From: Isoetes taiwanensis
Lineage: Eukaryota; Streptophyta; Lycopodiopsida; Isoetales; Isoetaceae
Assembly: GCA_021234155.1 (NCBI GenBank)
Contig: JAJEKV010000031.1
Span: forward strand, 7,330,748-7,394,747
Length of the DNA stretch: 64,000 bases
Direction of reading: 5' to 3'
Within the stretch, counting starts at the first letter, position 1. Each line of letters begins with the position of its first letter. The notes below the pieces were generated by a model, which saw only the letters and a list, made by a program, of their open reading frames with translations, searched no databases and was not told the DNA's origin. This document shows positions 53,929 to 64,000 of this stretch, piece after piece. The position numbers and the translations under genes were made by a program.

Positions 53929-54474
53929 CCCGGGGGGTTCACCTCTATATAAGGGGCATATGGCATGTGCGTGCATCAAGTCAGGAGAAACCCCTCTGTA
54001 TACAGCTGACCCTCCATAGAAACCCCTATGTATACGGTCCCATACTGTCGAAGAATCATACCCGATTCCATACTTTTACACCCAGTCTAAGCACTTCTTG
54101 CCCTACCCTCAACCTTATTTTTACGTCCATTTTTCATTCATGTATCCTACCCTCTACCGTATTTTTACATCCAGTCCGCAAATGTTGCATCCAGTCAGTA
54201 TTTAGGGTTCTTCCTGGTGCCATTTGAGTTCAATGGTCACTCCAGAAAATAAGAAAAAGAAATACGCCTGGAATTTTATATATTTTAATTAAATCGATTT
54301 TAGGATGACATCATAACGAAATTCATTATTGATTATTGAATAATGACTTTAAATTAATTATTGTTCATGATTTTATTTTTGGGCACGTCTTTTAAGGACG
54401 TCATTATGGTGAACTTCGCCATGCAGCTGCCGCCAATGGCATAACCCGATCGAAGCTCTTCACCTCTTCTCCGA

Positions 54475-56385
54475 TGATGTTCTCACAAAGACTATGTACA
54501 ATTTAAAGTTCAAAAACATTTAAAAGACTTCGTTCAAAGTGAGCACACACTTTCCAATACCTATCCTGGGTTTTTAAGCCAGGCCACATCAGGTACTCCT
54601 ACTTCCATGTACAAGTAACTATTTAGAAAGTACTCAATGAACTTGAATAAAGGTATTTCATTTCTCAATAACTTATTTAACATTGATGTAAGAACCTTTA
54701 GCCTTTTTAACATATCCATATCAGTGTACAACATATTCTTTTTTCACACAATTCATATTCTCAATGTCATGATCATAATAACTTCAGCTTTTACTTCTAT
54801 TACCAATGTAACTTTCCACTATTTTTATCTTTTTCAAAATATTACATCCTCAGCATAGTATTTCAGACCGTTAACATGAATACAACACTTAGGAATATAT
54901 TTAAACCAGTAACCATCGAGTTTTTCAAGACGAACTTAATCTGTCATAAAATTCCAGCATTAAACTATATATTTATTGAAGACCATCTTGAGGCCATAGA
55001 GTGCATATGATGTACATATCATCACCCAATCTTTATCTTCTTGATTCCCTAACATACAAAAAGGGAGGATCTCACCAAGCATAAGCGCACCATGTAGTCT
55101 TGGTCACGTTCTTCTCGTGACCTTTCCATGGCCAAATAGCAACCGAAAATAATTCAGGAGAGAATGTTCTGGTTACCTGCACCCAAATAATGCATAAGTT
55201 AGCAAGTTTTATGGTAACTATACAAGGGGCGTCAGGTAAGCTATAGAACATTCCGGCTCTTCGCCCTTCACCTATTATTTTCAGTAAATAGATGCCTCTA
55301 GATTAAAACTAGAGTTATAAGACTTAGGAGCTTTAATTAATAGAAACAAATACCACCATTACTGGCTGTTCGTTCTAGCCCAATTGATAACTAGTGGCAA
55401 GGCATAGATAAAGTGCCAGATTCTTGCCAAATAGGGTAGTATCAAGTCAGCACAAGAATATCTGTTCGCTGTCTTACCAAACAGCAAGGTAACAGCTTGA
55501 TATATTTCATATTTCCCCTAAAAAAACGAGAAAGTGAATCATTAACTCAAACTAACCTACCACAGCTTTGTCTTTATTGTAACAGGCCTCTTTGTTTGAG
55601 CAATCATATATCCTAAATACAAGCAAGTATCAAACCTCTGTGCATAGCAGTGTGCACTATTCTTAGATAGACTAAGGCAGCCTAAACCATTGGTTTGCTT
55701 CCTGTACTCATTATATTAGTGCTATCTCCAAGTGCTCCAAGGCGACTCAGTCTGAAGCTTAGCAAATATAGGACCCACATTGCACAAAAGAATAAATCAT
55801 TACCATAAGGGATCATAGCGCATGGATGTCTACCCCCGCTTTATGGAATTATCTAAAGAAATAGGAAAGCTAAGTTTTTTGCAGACCTGATTAGAAGCTT
55901 TTCGTACTTCATTCTTGTTGCCTTGCATTGTCTCCTATTGTCTTGAAAATATCCACCAGCGGGCCATCGAAGATTCGTGGTCGTGGGCAACAGGAAGACC
56001 AGCCTTAAGCAATGCAGGGATCAATATTCGAAACTTGGCTCCAACTAGTGATTAAACACCGTGAATATCAACCCAACATAGTATTTTTAGCTCACCTAGC
56101 TCGTGAGTAATCGAATGCAAACTGGCATTGTGAGACATGCCTTAGGCATTGTAGAAGACACGCCTTAGGCATTGCACAACCATTGATAGAACTTGGTCAG
56201 AACAAGTGATTCCGGAATATCAAGCCATCGTATGCAACCAGCCATAATATGCTCGGGATTCGGAATGCAAACAGGCTAGCCAAAGCCATTTTCGAGAAGG
56301 CGTTTTGGATCGGCCAAATGGCATCTCTACAACCAACCGCTCATCCAAAAACAAAACGGATGTGAAATAAAGTGATCGCAGGGGA
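54475..56385. other. Foreign interior of transposon copy 2
   Basis: AT-rich, with no open frame that resembles a protein. At 55060-55275 it shares spaced blocks with the tandem array: aaaaaggnaggatctcacca, about 100 bases, ggttacctgca, then ttcgcccttcaccta. The rest matches nothing else in the window. Confidence 0.5.
55162..55273 (+). ncRNA. Candidate two-stem structured RNA motif (transposon copy)
   Basis: Outer stem GAATGTTCT (55162-55170) with AGAACATTC (55245-55253), 9 perfect pairs. Inner stem TTACCTG (55173-55179) with CAGGTAA (55233-55239). The spacers GG and GCTAT have the same lengths as in the array copy (GG and GCAAT). GGCTCTTCGCC and CTTCACCTA follow. Five outer-stem positions differ from the array copy and each is compensated on the other arm. 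Confidence 0.4.
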
Positions 56386-56646
56386 CAAAAAACTTCAAAA
56401 CATTACCTCCAAACACCAAATCCTAAAACATTTTTTACGGCATGTGCGCTTCGGATTCAAACCGCTAAAACGTACTCTTACGCCTTAGCAGCTCCAAGAA
56501 ATCCATCCCCGGACCGTGGAAAATGCATACATCTGGGCGCCAAAACGTATGAGCGCCCACATGTATACGTACTATTTTTTTTCGAAAAAACCCCTCTCCC
56601 GTCCACGCACATATATTCTATGGAATACATACGTGATCCCCCCGGG

Positions 56647-58375
56647 CTCCACGATTGACCATATTTTTACTCAGAATTCTTATGGAAGCTAGCCGCAATG
56701 CACGATGTGACTTGTATTGCTGTTTCGTGGATTTTAAGAAGGCATATGATACGGTCCCTCGACACCTGTTGTGGCAGCGCTTGTAGGAGCTACATGTCCC
56801 ACGGGACTTGCAAAATGCCATCTATAGGCTCTATGACGGAATATATGCCACTTTGCCCGCGTCAGATCACCGAGTGAGTGGCACCATAGGTGTTAAACAA
56901 GGATGTCCGCTATCTCCAACATTTTTTGGACTCTATATTGACATGGATGTAAGAACATGGAGATGGTGGCCCACAGTTGCCAGAGGCATATACAATAAAA
57001 TAGTTGCTCTATGCAGACGATGTGGGCTCATTGTCCCATACATCTAGGAGTATGCAGGAACATTTGGACGTTCTCAATGGATTCTGTGACATAGCAGGAA
57101 TGACCATGAACCAGCAGAAAACCAAGCTGCTAGCAATCCTGCCCGCGCAACATGATATCCCAGACTTCTATTACAGAGGACAAAGGATGGATGTTGTAAG
57201 GACCTTTAAGTATCTGGGAATCGATTTTTCTGCTAACATGCTATGGGATGACTGTGTAGACAGAAGGGTCGACGCGGGATGGAAAGCCCTGTATGCAATG
57301 CAGAATAGCTGTTACAGAATAGATCTCTGCGATTGGGCACGCAAAGCACACCTGCTCAGAGCACTCGTTGATCCAGTATTGCTATATGGGGTAGAGGTCT
57401 AGGGTCCAGCGATTAGCAAGAACACCTGGGATAAGCTAGAGAGGGTACAGAAGGCCTTCTCGACATACAGCCTAGGCGTCAAGGACACGGTGCCTTATCT
57501 AATTTTGTTGTATGAGACGGGTTTTTGGCCCCTGCAGCATTCTGCTATGCGCAGGCACCCTGCGTATTTCCATAAGGTTGACAGAATGGATGCACAATGT
57601 CTCCCTCCCCGGGCTCTGTTATTGGCACAATGGCCACAACGACTGAAGAGAGTGTGGCAGGAGCATTGTAAGGGGTGGTTCACAAGATGGTCCATAGACT
57701 ATCAATAAATTATGGCTATGCCGAATATCGAGGAACAGGAGCTGCATTTGAATGAGCGCTTTGCTGCCTCTCTGCTCACTCTTGCGAAGCCCAAAACAGA
57801 GCACTACCACACGCAGGTTAATCCGTGGCCTACACCGATATTTGAAGGCACACATCTCTACCAAGAAACGGAGATCCATAGCTGCAATGAGGACAGGGTC
57901 CCACCATCTCAGAATTGAGAAAGGCCGCTGGACAAAAGACATTATGCCAGTTTTGCCACATGCAGATAGTAGAAGATGAACACCATGCTCTACAGGAGTG
58001 TCCGGCATATGCACACATCCGAGCAGCTCATGCCGATCTCAGATGCTCTGAGATAGCAATTCATCAATTGCTGGCTTCGCCAATGGTTGCACGTCTGGCA
58101 TCCTACATTCTGCAAGTCTCTACCGTCAGAGAGTTCCTCACAGCACAGGGAATTTGAACGCCCAGATAGGGAATTTGAATGCCTACTACAAGGGTTTTTC
58201 CTCCCACATGGGGGGTTTTTTCGTCCCAGTGGTAGGGACACATTGTATAGGGCCTTTGTGGTTTTCTTTTGTGTTTGGATACTATCTGATATATTGTATT
58301 ATGACCGTCTCATAGGCCAGTTGGCCTCCCTGAACGTTAAAATATACTTCCTTCCTTCCTTCCTTCCTTCCCTTT
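56647..58375 (+). mobile_element. LINE, 3' segment with (CTTC)n tail
   Basis: It continues reverse transcriptase: AHST then IDHIFT, CCFVDFKKAYDTVPRHLLWQ, GVKQGCPLSPTFFGLYIDMD, LYADDVGSLSHTSRSMQEHL (intact YADD), MTMNQQKTKLLAILPAQ, FKYLGIDFSANMLWDDCVDR. A C-terminal knuckle CQFCHMQIVEDEHHALQECP follows. The 3' end runs ataggccagttggcctccct to gaacgttaaaata and (cttc)n at 58347-58370. Frameshifts near 56690 and 56960 and several stops make it inactive. Confidence 0.88.
57004..57402 (+). CDS. LINE reverse transcriptase, YADD-containing part
   Basis: An open frame of 132 codons beginning MLYADDVGSL, with the catalytic YADD preserved, followed by the thumb-like FKYLGIDFSANMLWDD and GWKALYAMQNSC. 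It ends at a TAG after LLYGVEV, where related copies have Trp (compare AEAWGPGL at 15783). Confidence 0.8.
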   Translation: MLYADDVGSLSHTSRSMQEHLDVLNGFCDIAGMTMNQQKTKLLAILPAQHDIPDFYYRGQRMDVVRTFKYLGIDFSANMLWDDCVDRRVDAGWKALYAMQNSCYRIDLCDWARKAHLLRALVDPVLLYGVEV

Positions 58376-59020
58376 AGCGAATATATCCTTTAGAGACAAC
58401 GCTAATACCAAGGGGTATTGTGTAGGCCATTTATACATGTGAGTTAACATGGTGGGATTATTTTCGACCCTCAATATATATAATATGGATTAAGGGGTTT
58501 TTTAGGGGCAATCTAGAGTAATATGTGTACGAAAAGGAGTGTTTTCAACCTTGGACAAGGTCTATACGAAGGGGTTTTTATTTACCCTCTTAATGCACAT
58601 GGCATTTCCCTTTTACAATAGGTGAAAACCCTGGGGGCACCAATATCCATTTGACAAACTTTATATCAAACCAATCCGATATACAACCAACAATAAGAGA
58701 CAACCCACCTGTGGATGTGACCTATCTCCTAGAATCAAATTACAATTTCTATGAGCTTGCTTGCCTACCATCAGAAGCAACTCATGTAGATTCTAAGTAA
58801 CTTGGCCTTGATATTATACAGAAACCTAGATAAAACTATGCAAGAAAGGAAGAGAGACTCAAGAGATATAATCCCATGGGCTACACCATATTGAACATAA
58901 TATACCACAGGCCATCTAGTCTCCGTGAATGTTTTCGAGAGAAAAACTTTAGGACCTTAGTAGTAATAAAAATGTTGACAAATTGTACAAATATACATCA
59001 TGAAATATATACATGAAATA
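58376..59020. other. AT-rich DNA, no gene recognised
   Basis: No coding or structured signal is seen. Confidence 0.5.
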
Positions 59021-60085
59021 CTAGAAAAAGTGCCCAGCGCTGCTGGGCTTTTCATGGGACATAAATTCAAGGCAAATGCTAGATTGGTGTAAAAAGAGCA
59101 AGGAATTGTAATGTTTGTGCAAATGATTATGAGCTTGGATGAATAGCTACATTGCATTCTCTCAAGGTTCTAAATGTTTAATTACTTCCCCTAGGAAGAG
59201 ATTCATTTCTTGCTTCAAGAATTGATATTAGATCATGTGACAATCACTGATTCAAACCAAAATATTTGGAGTTATAAAAAGAAATCAATTTTTCTACCCC
59301 ATGGTTTCTAAATGCATTTCACAATAAGGTCCACTGTTTGTGCATTATAAACTTAGATTTTACAAGAAGTTTGAACTTCTCATTCTCCAGGAATGAAATT
59401 TAGATTCAAAACCTCTTCAAGGAGCCACCCTTTCATCATCTTCAAAACAAAATCTAAAACAAATCTTCTTCAACCTATGAAGCAAAATTTCCTTTTACTT
59501 GGAACTATCTATTTTTGCCAAACTTTTGAAATGCTTAAGCATTTTTTCATCCTAGGTTTACCTTTGCATTAGACCTCGTTTATTTGTCTTTCTATAAGTG
59601 ATGCACGTTGTTGTGTTGTTTCATCTATATAATTGTTTCATCTAGACCATTGCTTCATGGAATATTCCTTTCAATATTCCATATAAAGCAACCAAGGTCG
59701 TCTCACCAAAATCAAGATGGGATCAAACTGGAATTTCCATGTCACTCTAAGATTTACAAAATATAGAACGCAAGTCAAGGATGTAGTCAATGAGCAACTA
59801 GAAAATTAATTGCACATGAGAAAAAGTCATGTGTTGCTGTGCATTAGGGTTGCCCTTAAGGCCAAAGTTCCATAGCCGTAACTTAGAAGGTTAACGAATT
59901 ATATGTTTTTGCCATTAGTTATATTGGCGAATTCTTTTTAGCTTTTGATTGGCAAGTCTTAGTATTATTTATCCATGACATTAGAGCGAAAAAATTACCT
60001 TTCCAAAACTCTATATTGTTCCTGTTTTTTCTCAATTGCAACTTTGCGTTAAAGACAGGCAGACATACAGACAGACATTATTTTT
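59021..60085 (-). mobile_element. Helitron-like element, 3' end at 59021, 5' limit uncertain
   Basis: On the minus strand the 3' end is a perfect 7-bp hairpin GCCCAGC-AGC-GCTGGGC (59048-59032), then acttttt and CTAG (59024-59021), followed by host T. This is the classical Helitron end. The element would extend to higher coordinates. A cagacatacagacagaca tract at 60060-60077, of a kind common in plant Helitrons, gives a rough internal marker, but no 5' TC terminus is identified. No Rep/helicase gene is present, so it would be non-autonomous. Confidence 0.5.
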
Positions 60086-61554
60086 ACGTCATGCCACATT
60101 GGTAGCATCCATGAGGACATATGACCTCATAGATGCTCTTCATTCTCTTTGGGCAATGGCCTTGTGATGATATCTTTGTGTTGCTTCTTTCTAATCTCGG
60201 AAGATGCACCTATCATAGAGGTATCTCGTGTGCATGCTAGGGGTTGCCAGAAACCCCCTTATATACGCCTTAAAAATCTTCCAAAAACCCCAGTTTCAGT
60301 TGCATATTGTACCAAAGCCACCTAAAAAAACTCCATAGGTAAGAGTATATGTATGGTTCATGCCCAAAATAAATCCTTCTGGGTCATTCAAACTATGTGA
60401 ACCCCCCTTTTTCCAGTTGCCCTATTTTTAAGCAAAAAGAGGGTACGCTTACTGCGCCTTGTGCCCATTATAGCACACCACATTTTGCAATACTCATATT
60501 CAGTTTGTACATGCATAACAATAGTTAAAATGATCCAGTCTGGTTAATAACTTGAACATATACAAATTCTATCCTCTGACGATACAAATTAATGATTTCC
60601 ATTTATAACATGGATGAAAAGATAATGTAGACTCTAAACCTAAATGTTGGGCAAAGGAAAAGTCCCAAGTGCATTTCAAGAATTCTCTTTGACACTTTTT
60701 TTAAAACTCCCTTTCAAGACAATGCAAATCTACATCGACTCAAAACAAAATTTGTGGTTATCTTAACAAGTTTACCAAGAAAAGGATCCTTTTATATGAT
60801 TTTTTGAGTCCAAACCAAGATGAACAAAAACATATGTCTTCTATCATTTAATTTAGACTCCCCACTTATGGTAGATTATTATTGAGCCACTTTCTTTATT
60901 GTAGCTATAAAAGAAAAGGAATGCATCAACAAGCATGCATAAAATATAGAGAACCAACTTGGAATTGACGTGACAAGAAACACAATGCTCCAAAAAAAAA
61001 ATGGGTACCCTGCATTGGCAATTACAATTCCCATGTGCTCAAATAAATTGTCATTTTTTCACACATTCTCATGATGTTGTTTATTATATAGATATTCACA
61101 ACAACTTGGATATGTGTATATTTACAGATCTTCAAGTAAGTTGCTCATACAAAATTCATAGCACCCAATCCATGAAAATAAGGTTGCCCACATAATTCGG
61201 ATATGGCTCATGTGCTCTGCTCAAACAAAATTTATAGCACCCAATTAATTTGGGATAAAATTATTATTAATATTTGAGACACCGTCAGTCCACTATGTGC
61301 TGGAATATCTGCCAATATTTTGTACACATGCCAGCTGCAATTTTAATCACTTTTCGAAAGAGAACCATCTATATATGGTGAATAGCTACCAATGCTTTCT
61401 ACACATGCATGCTGCAATTTTAACATCGATTATGGAAAGATAACATTCACATTGTACATTGTGTTCTATGTGGATTTCCTTGTCCATCTATCTGTCCCAG
61501 CTACTCTTTGGAGCATACATATAGATACTTGCAAGCATTATATGGCTAGCTAGT
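60086..61554. other. AT-rich DNA, no gene recognised
   Basis: Only short frames without motifs. Two similar blocks near 61305-61345 and 61380-61425 (acacatgc...gctgcaatttta) form a minor duplication. Confidence 0.45.
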
Positions 61555-62030
61555 GTTAAACGATTTCTGCAGCATGCGTATCAGCATGAGACAGGTAGAT
61601 GGAAGCGGCCGCAATTGCCGCGAGAAGCGAGATTATGTGCCTGTTGCCAGTTACAGGTTATTGAAGATGAAAGCCATACTCTTCTGAGTTGCCCTGCTTT
61701 TGAGATAGTCCAGAATCATTTTTTGACCTTAGCATTCCATTCCACGCTTCCACAACTTCTCAGAGCACCATCTGTGCATGACTTGGCATTATACATACTT
61801 GAGGTTCTAGATAAACGTCTGCAATTATTACTGAGCCCTCAGTAGTCATTATCTCCGCTTATCTAGTATCATCATTACTGCAAAGGTTTTTCCCTTGAAA
61901 ACCTTTCAAGGCAGGGGTTTTTTAATCCTAGTAGTAATGATTGTACTAGCCCATTGTATGGGTCCCATGACCTATTGGTCTCCGTGGACGTTAAAAAATC
62001 TATTCTATTATTCTATTCTATTTTACAAGC
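61555..62030 (+). mobile_element. 5'-truncated LINE 3' end
   Basis: It encodes the ORF2 C-terminus with CACCQLQVIEDESHTLLSCP (knuckle equivalent to CQFCHMQIVEDEHHALQECP at 57950) and stops at 61843. It ends ttggtctccgtggacgttaa followed by (tattc)n at 61999-62025. Same family as the LINE at 46-58 kb. Confidence 0.75.
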
Positions 62031-62354
62031 AGCAACTATTACCCTTCAAGTTGTGGCATAGGTTCAAATGGCATGCTGCTAATAAGCCCTCTGCTTCATC
62101 TAGCCACCTTGCCCTTCCAAGATTCTCATCTAGCCACCCTGCTTCGTCCATAGTTCTCAATATCATGTGTTTCCCATGATTTATTCTCATCCAAATAGAA
62201 TAATAGCATCCATCCTAAAAGAGTTCACCACTTCTACAACCAGAGAGCTGACATTAAAACGTAATTTTTGTCTATTGCATCTCCGTCAATAAGGCAAGAG
62301 CAGCCCTGCAGCAACCATTATCCATGAAACATCATTGCGCCGATGCATGATGAC

Positions 62355-62450
62355 AAATATTTATTCTCGTAGCTTCTAAGCTCCCACACTTGGCATGCAT
62401 GCCAATGATAATTGTGGCCATGATCACATGAGCTCCAACACCCATATGGT
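62355..62450 (-). pseudogene. Possible PPR motif remnant
   Basis: The minus strand reads VIMATIIIGMHAKCGSLEAT, resembling the PPR core VNTIVGMYAKCGSLEDA. It is a single motif with no flanking repeats. Confidence 0.35.
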
Positions 62451-62479
62451 ATAGCACAAACATGCATTAGTTCTTGTCT

Positions 62480-63600
62480 TCCCTACTGCACCTAAATTGC
62501 CTCAAGCACTAAAACTGCAAAGCCATCTGGGGCAGATGTGTTTTCGCCTGAATGTAAAATTCGTGAAGGACACAGCCTTCCAAGAATCTTGGAAGGGTAT
62601 TTGGACAACTCCCTTTAGCCGGCATCGTGGGATGGCCGGCATAGTGGAGGCACTCGCAGAAGTCAAATCTTTTGCGAAACCGTGGGGCCGACAGTCCGCA
62701 GCAGCAAATCGTGCTTTGCTAGATACGGTGTATCAGGATCTCCTTCGCTCCCAACAGAGTCTTCTCCCAGGCATTCATGAGCATCACATATTAGCACAAA
62801 TTCAAGCTTTGGAAGAGAAATAGATCCAATAGGAAAGACCAAAGCATGTTTGCAGTGGTTCCATGATGGAGATCATTGTACAGACTTCTTCTTTCGCGTA
62901 GCTAAGCGGCGTCGCATGACGGCAGCAATGCCTTCCTTGCGTCTTCAAACGCCTCGGTACTCTCGCAACCAACAGAGCGGAAGCAGCATTTGCATGACCA
63001 CTTTCAAGCATTTTTTGCTGAGAAACATCTACTCTTTCAATCAGAAATGCGAGACGTAGTTCTACCTAGGATATCTCCCACCATTTTTGAAGGGCAACGT
63101 CTGTCGGTAGTGGCTGCTATCACTACTGCTGATCTGAGTTCGACAGTATTTGAACTTAAAGAGGAAGTGCCCAGGGTTGGATGATATACCAATTGAGTTT
63201 TTCAAGAATATTGAAAGTGGTTGGAGCAAGATGTATTTGACGCTTTTTGTGACTTTCGTCAGTCCATTGCCCTGGACAAACTTTTAAATACAGGTGTCAT
63301 CTCATTGATCCCCAAGAACAAAGATCCTCAGACTATTGCAGATTGGCGACCCATCACTTTATTATCATCAGTATATAAAATATTTGCTAAGGCATTTGTA
63401 GAGAGGGTGAAGGGCATTTTGGCTGAGTCCATTTCCACAACTTAGTCAGGATTTCTTCCGAGAAGATACATTCTTAATAATGTGGCTGCTGAATAGGAGG
63501 GGATCTATTAGGCACGTCGGCAAAATCATCCGGTGGTGTACCTTAAACTTGATTTTGCAAAAACATATGACAATGTCATTCATATTTTTATATAATTGTA
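62480..63600 (+). mobile_element. L1 ORF2 fragment
   Basis: It reads FSRHRGMAGIVEALAEVKSF, WFHDGDHCTDFFFRVAKRRR (the W-x-x-x-GD-x-NT-x-FFH region), DIPIEFFK, then VISLIPKNKDPQTIADWRPI and FVERVKGILAESISTT, and LKLDFAKTYDNV. The last block corresponds to LKLDFAKAYDSV at 42640. It has many frame changes, and similarity stops near 63600, before the catalytic site. Confidence 0.75.
63221..63445 (+). CDS. L1 reverse transcriptase fingers segment
   Basis: A 74-codon open piece containing TGVISLIPKNKDPQTIADWR and PITLLSSVYKIFAKAFVERV. It ends at a TAG where related elements read Gln-Ser-Gly-Phe (QSGFLP). It is part of the broken L1 fragment. Confidence 0.75.
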   Translation: MEQDVFDAFCDFRQSIALDKLLNTGVISLIPKNKDPQTIADWRPITLLSSVYKIFAKAFVERVKGILAESISTT

Positions 63601-64000
63601 GTACATGTTGGCTACAAGCCATCCACCCAATGACAAGTTTTGTTCACCACAGTTCAAACATCAAAAGCAATGGGTTATACCTCTGTATAACATCCTTTGC
63701 ACCATTCCCAACAAAAGCTATAACATATGAACAGGAAGTCTCCTACCTGCAACCTGCTCAACTTCATCTGGAGCATCGATGAGCTCATTTCCCCTCTGCA
63801 CCCTCACCTCTACGAAATATTTCAGCACAGTGTAATATGGGATTTTTCTTGCTACCAAATGGTGTCACCCTTCTACACTTCTCTTTTGGGAGGAGATTTA
63901 GGTGTGTCCATGTCTGTTCCGAACTTACATTTTCTTCAGATCCTGCTGGGTATGCTGTAGGCGTCCCTTTGCCTTTTCTTTGTGCAATAGATTCCTCATA
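63601..64000. other. No gene recognised
   Basis: Plus-strand frames here (63480-63960) have no recognisable motif beyond the L1 edge. Confidence 0.4.

Larger units (their letters stand above)
53929..56646. mobile_element. DNA transposon copy 2, 2718 bp, non-autonomous
   Basis: Left terminus CCCGGGGGGTTCAC and right terminus GTGATCCCCCCGGG (one mismatch), with 8-bp duplication CTCCACGA. The first ~540 bases match copy 1 (47472-47995), and the last ~260 match 52537-52796. The interior (54475-56385) is unrelated to copy 1 and holds no transposase or small gene. It carries foreign sequence including the two-stem motif at 55162-55273. Mobility would have depended on an autonomous relative. Confidence 0.92.

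Overview
The window looks like nuclear DNA of a land plant with a large, repeat-rich genome. The evidence is a pentatricopeptide-repeat (PPR) gene remnant of the PLS type, plant-type L1 retrotransposons, spliced minus-strand gene fragments with GT-AG borders, Helitron-like ends and MITEs. The PPR style and the abundance of LINEs with short-tandem-repeat tails would suit a fern or another seed-free plant, but this is inference. No rRNA, convincing tRNA, CRISPR or prokaryotic operon is present. Almost everything is transposon-derived, and most coding sequences are broken.

Layout. 0-3.5 kb: a degenerate CACATGTGG-rich satellite, four tandem long hairpins (1701-2318) and a broken Ulp1-type cysteine-protease gene. 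3.5-13.7 kb: a 225-bp satellite, a frameshifted copy of a small 105-residue-type gene (4354-4678), three unrecognised minus-strand reading frames (5450-6946) and a long minus-strand DDE-transposase-like pseudogene (13447 to 7568). That pseudogene has an intron filled with CACCACA satellite and is split by a 2.65-kb element with 15-bp inverted ends and a TTAA duplication (8623-11269). 13.7-17.8 kb: two LINE copies. 19-20.5 kb: the PPR pseudogene. 21-29 kb: fragments of unrecognised spliced minus-strand genes with LINE and MITE debris. 31.8-45.8 kb: a fourfold tandem array of a ~2.65-kb unit; copy 1 carries a 2.07-kb composite insertion containing a MITE with 85-bp inverted ends, and copy 4 carries a 5'-truncated L1. 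46.3-58.4 kb: one LINE interrupted twice by the same DNA-transposon family. 58.4-64 kb: AT-rich DNA with a Helitron-like end, a LINE 3' end and an L1 fragment.

The main discovery is the transposon pair at 47472-52796 and 53929-56646. Both have 14-bp inverted termini (CCCGGGGGGTTCAC), each is flanked by a perfect 8-bp target duplication (GACATGGT and CTCCACGA), and removing both restores the LINE reading through the insertion points. The larger copy carries a small plus-strand gene (48073-48390, 105 aa, intact) converging on a minus-strand multi-exon transposase-like gene with two BED-like zinc fingers and an ENFFSK motif. The same small gene recurs next to the other transposase-like gene at 4-13 kb, in the same relative order. 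This suggests a two-gene mobile system used by two diverged lineages.

Two candidate structured-RNA signals also stand out, both supported by compensatory base changes: the hairpin cluster at 1.7-2.3 kb, and a two-stem motif shared by the tandem array (32177-32269) and the interior of the smaller transposon copy (55162-55253).
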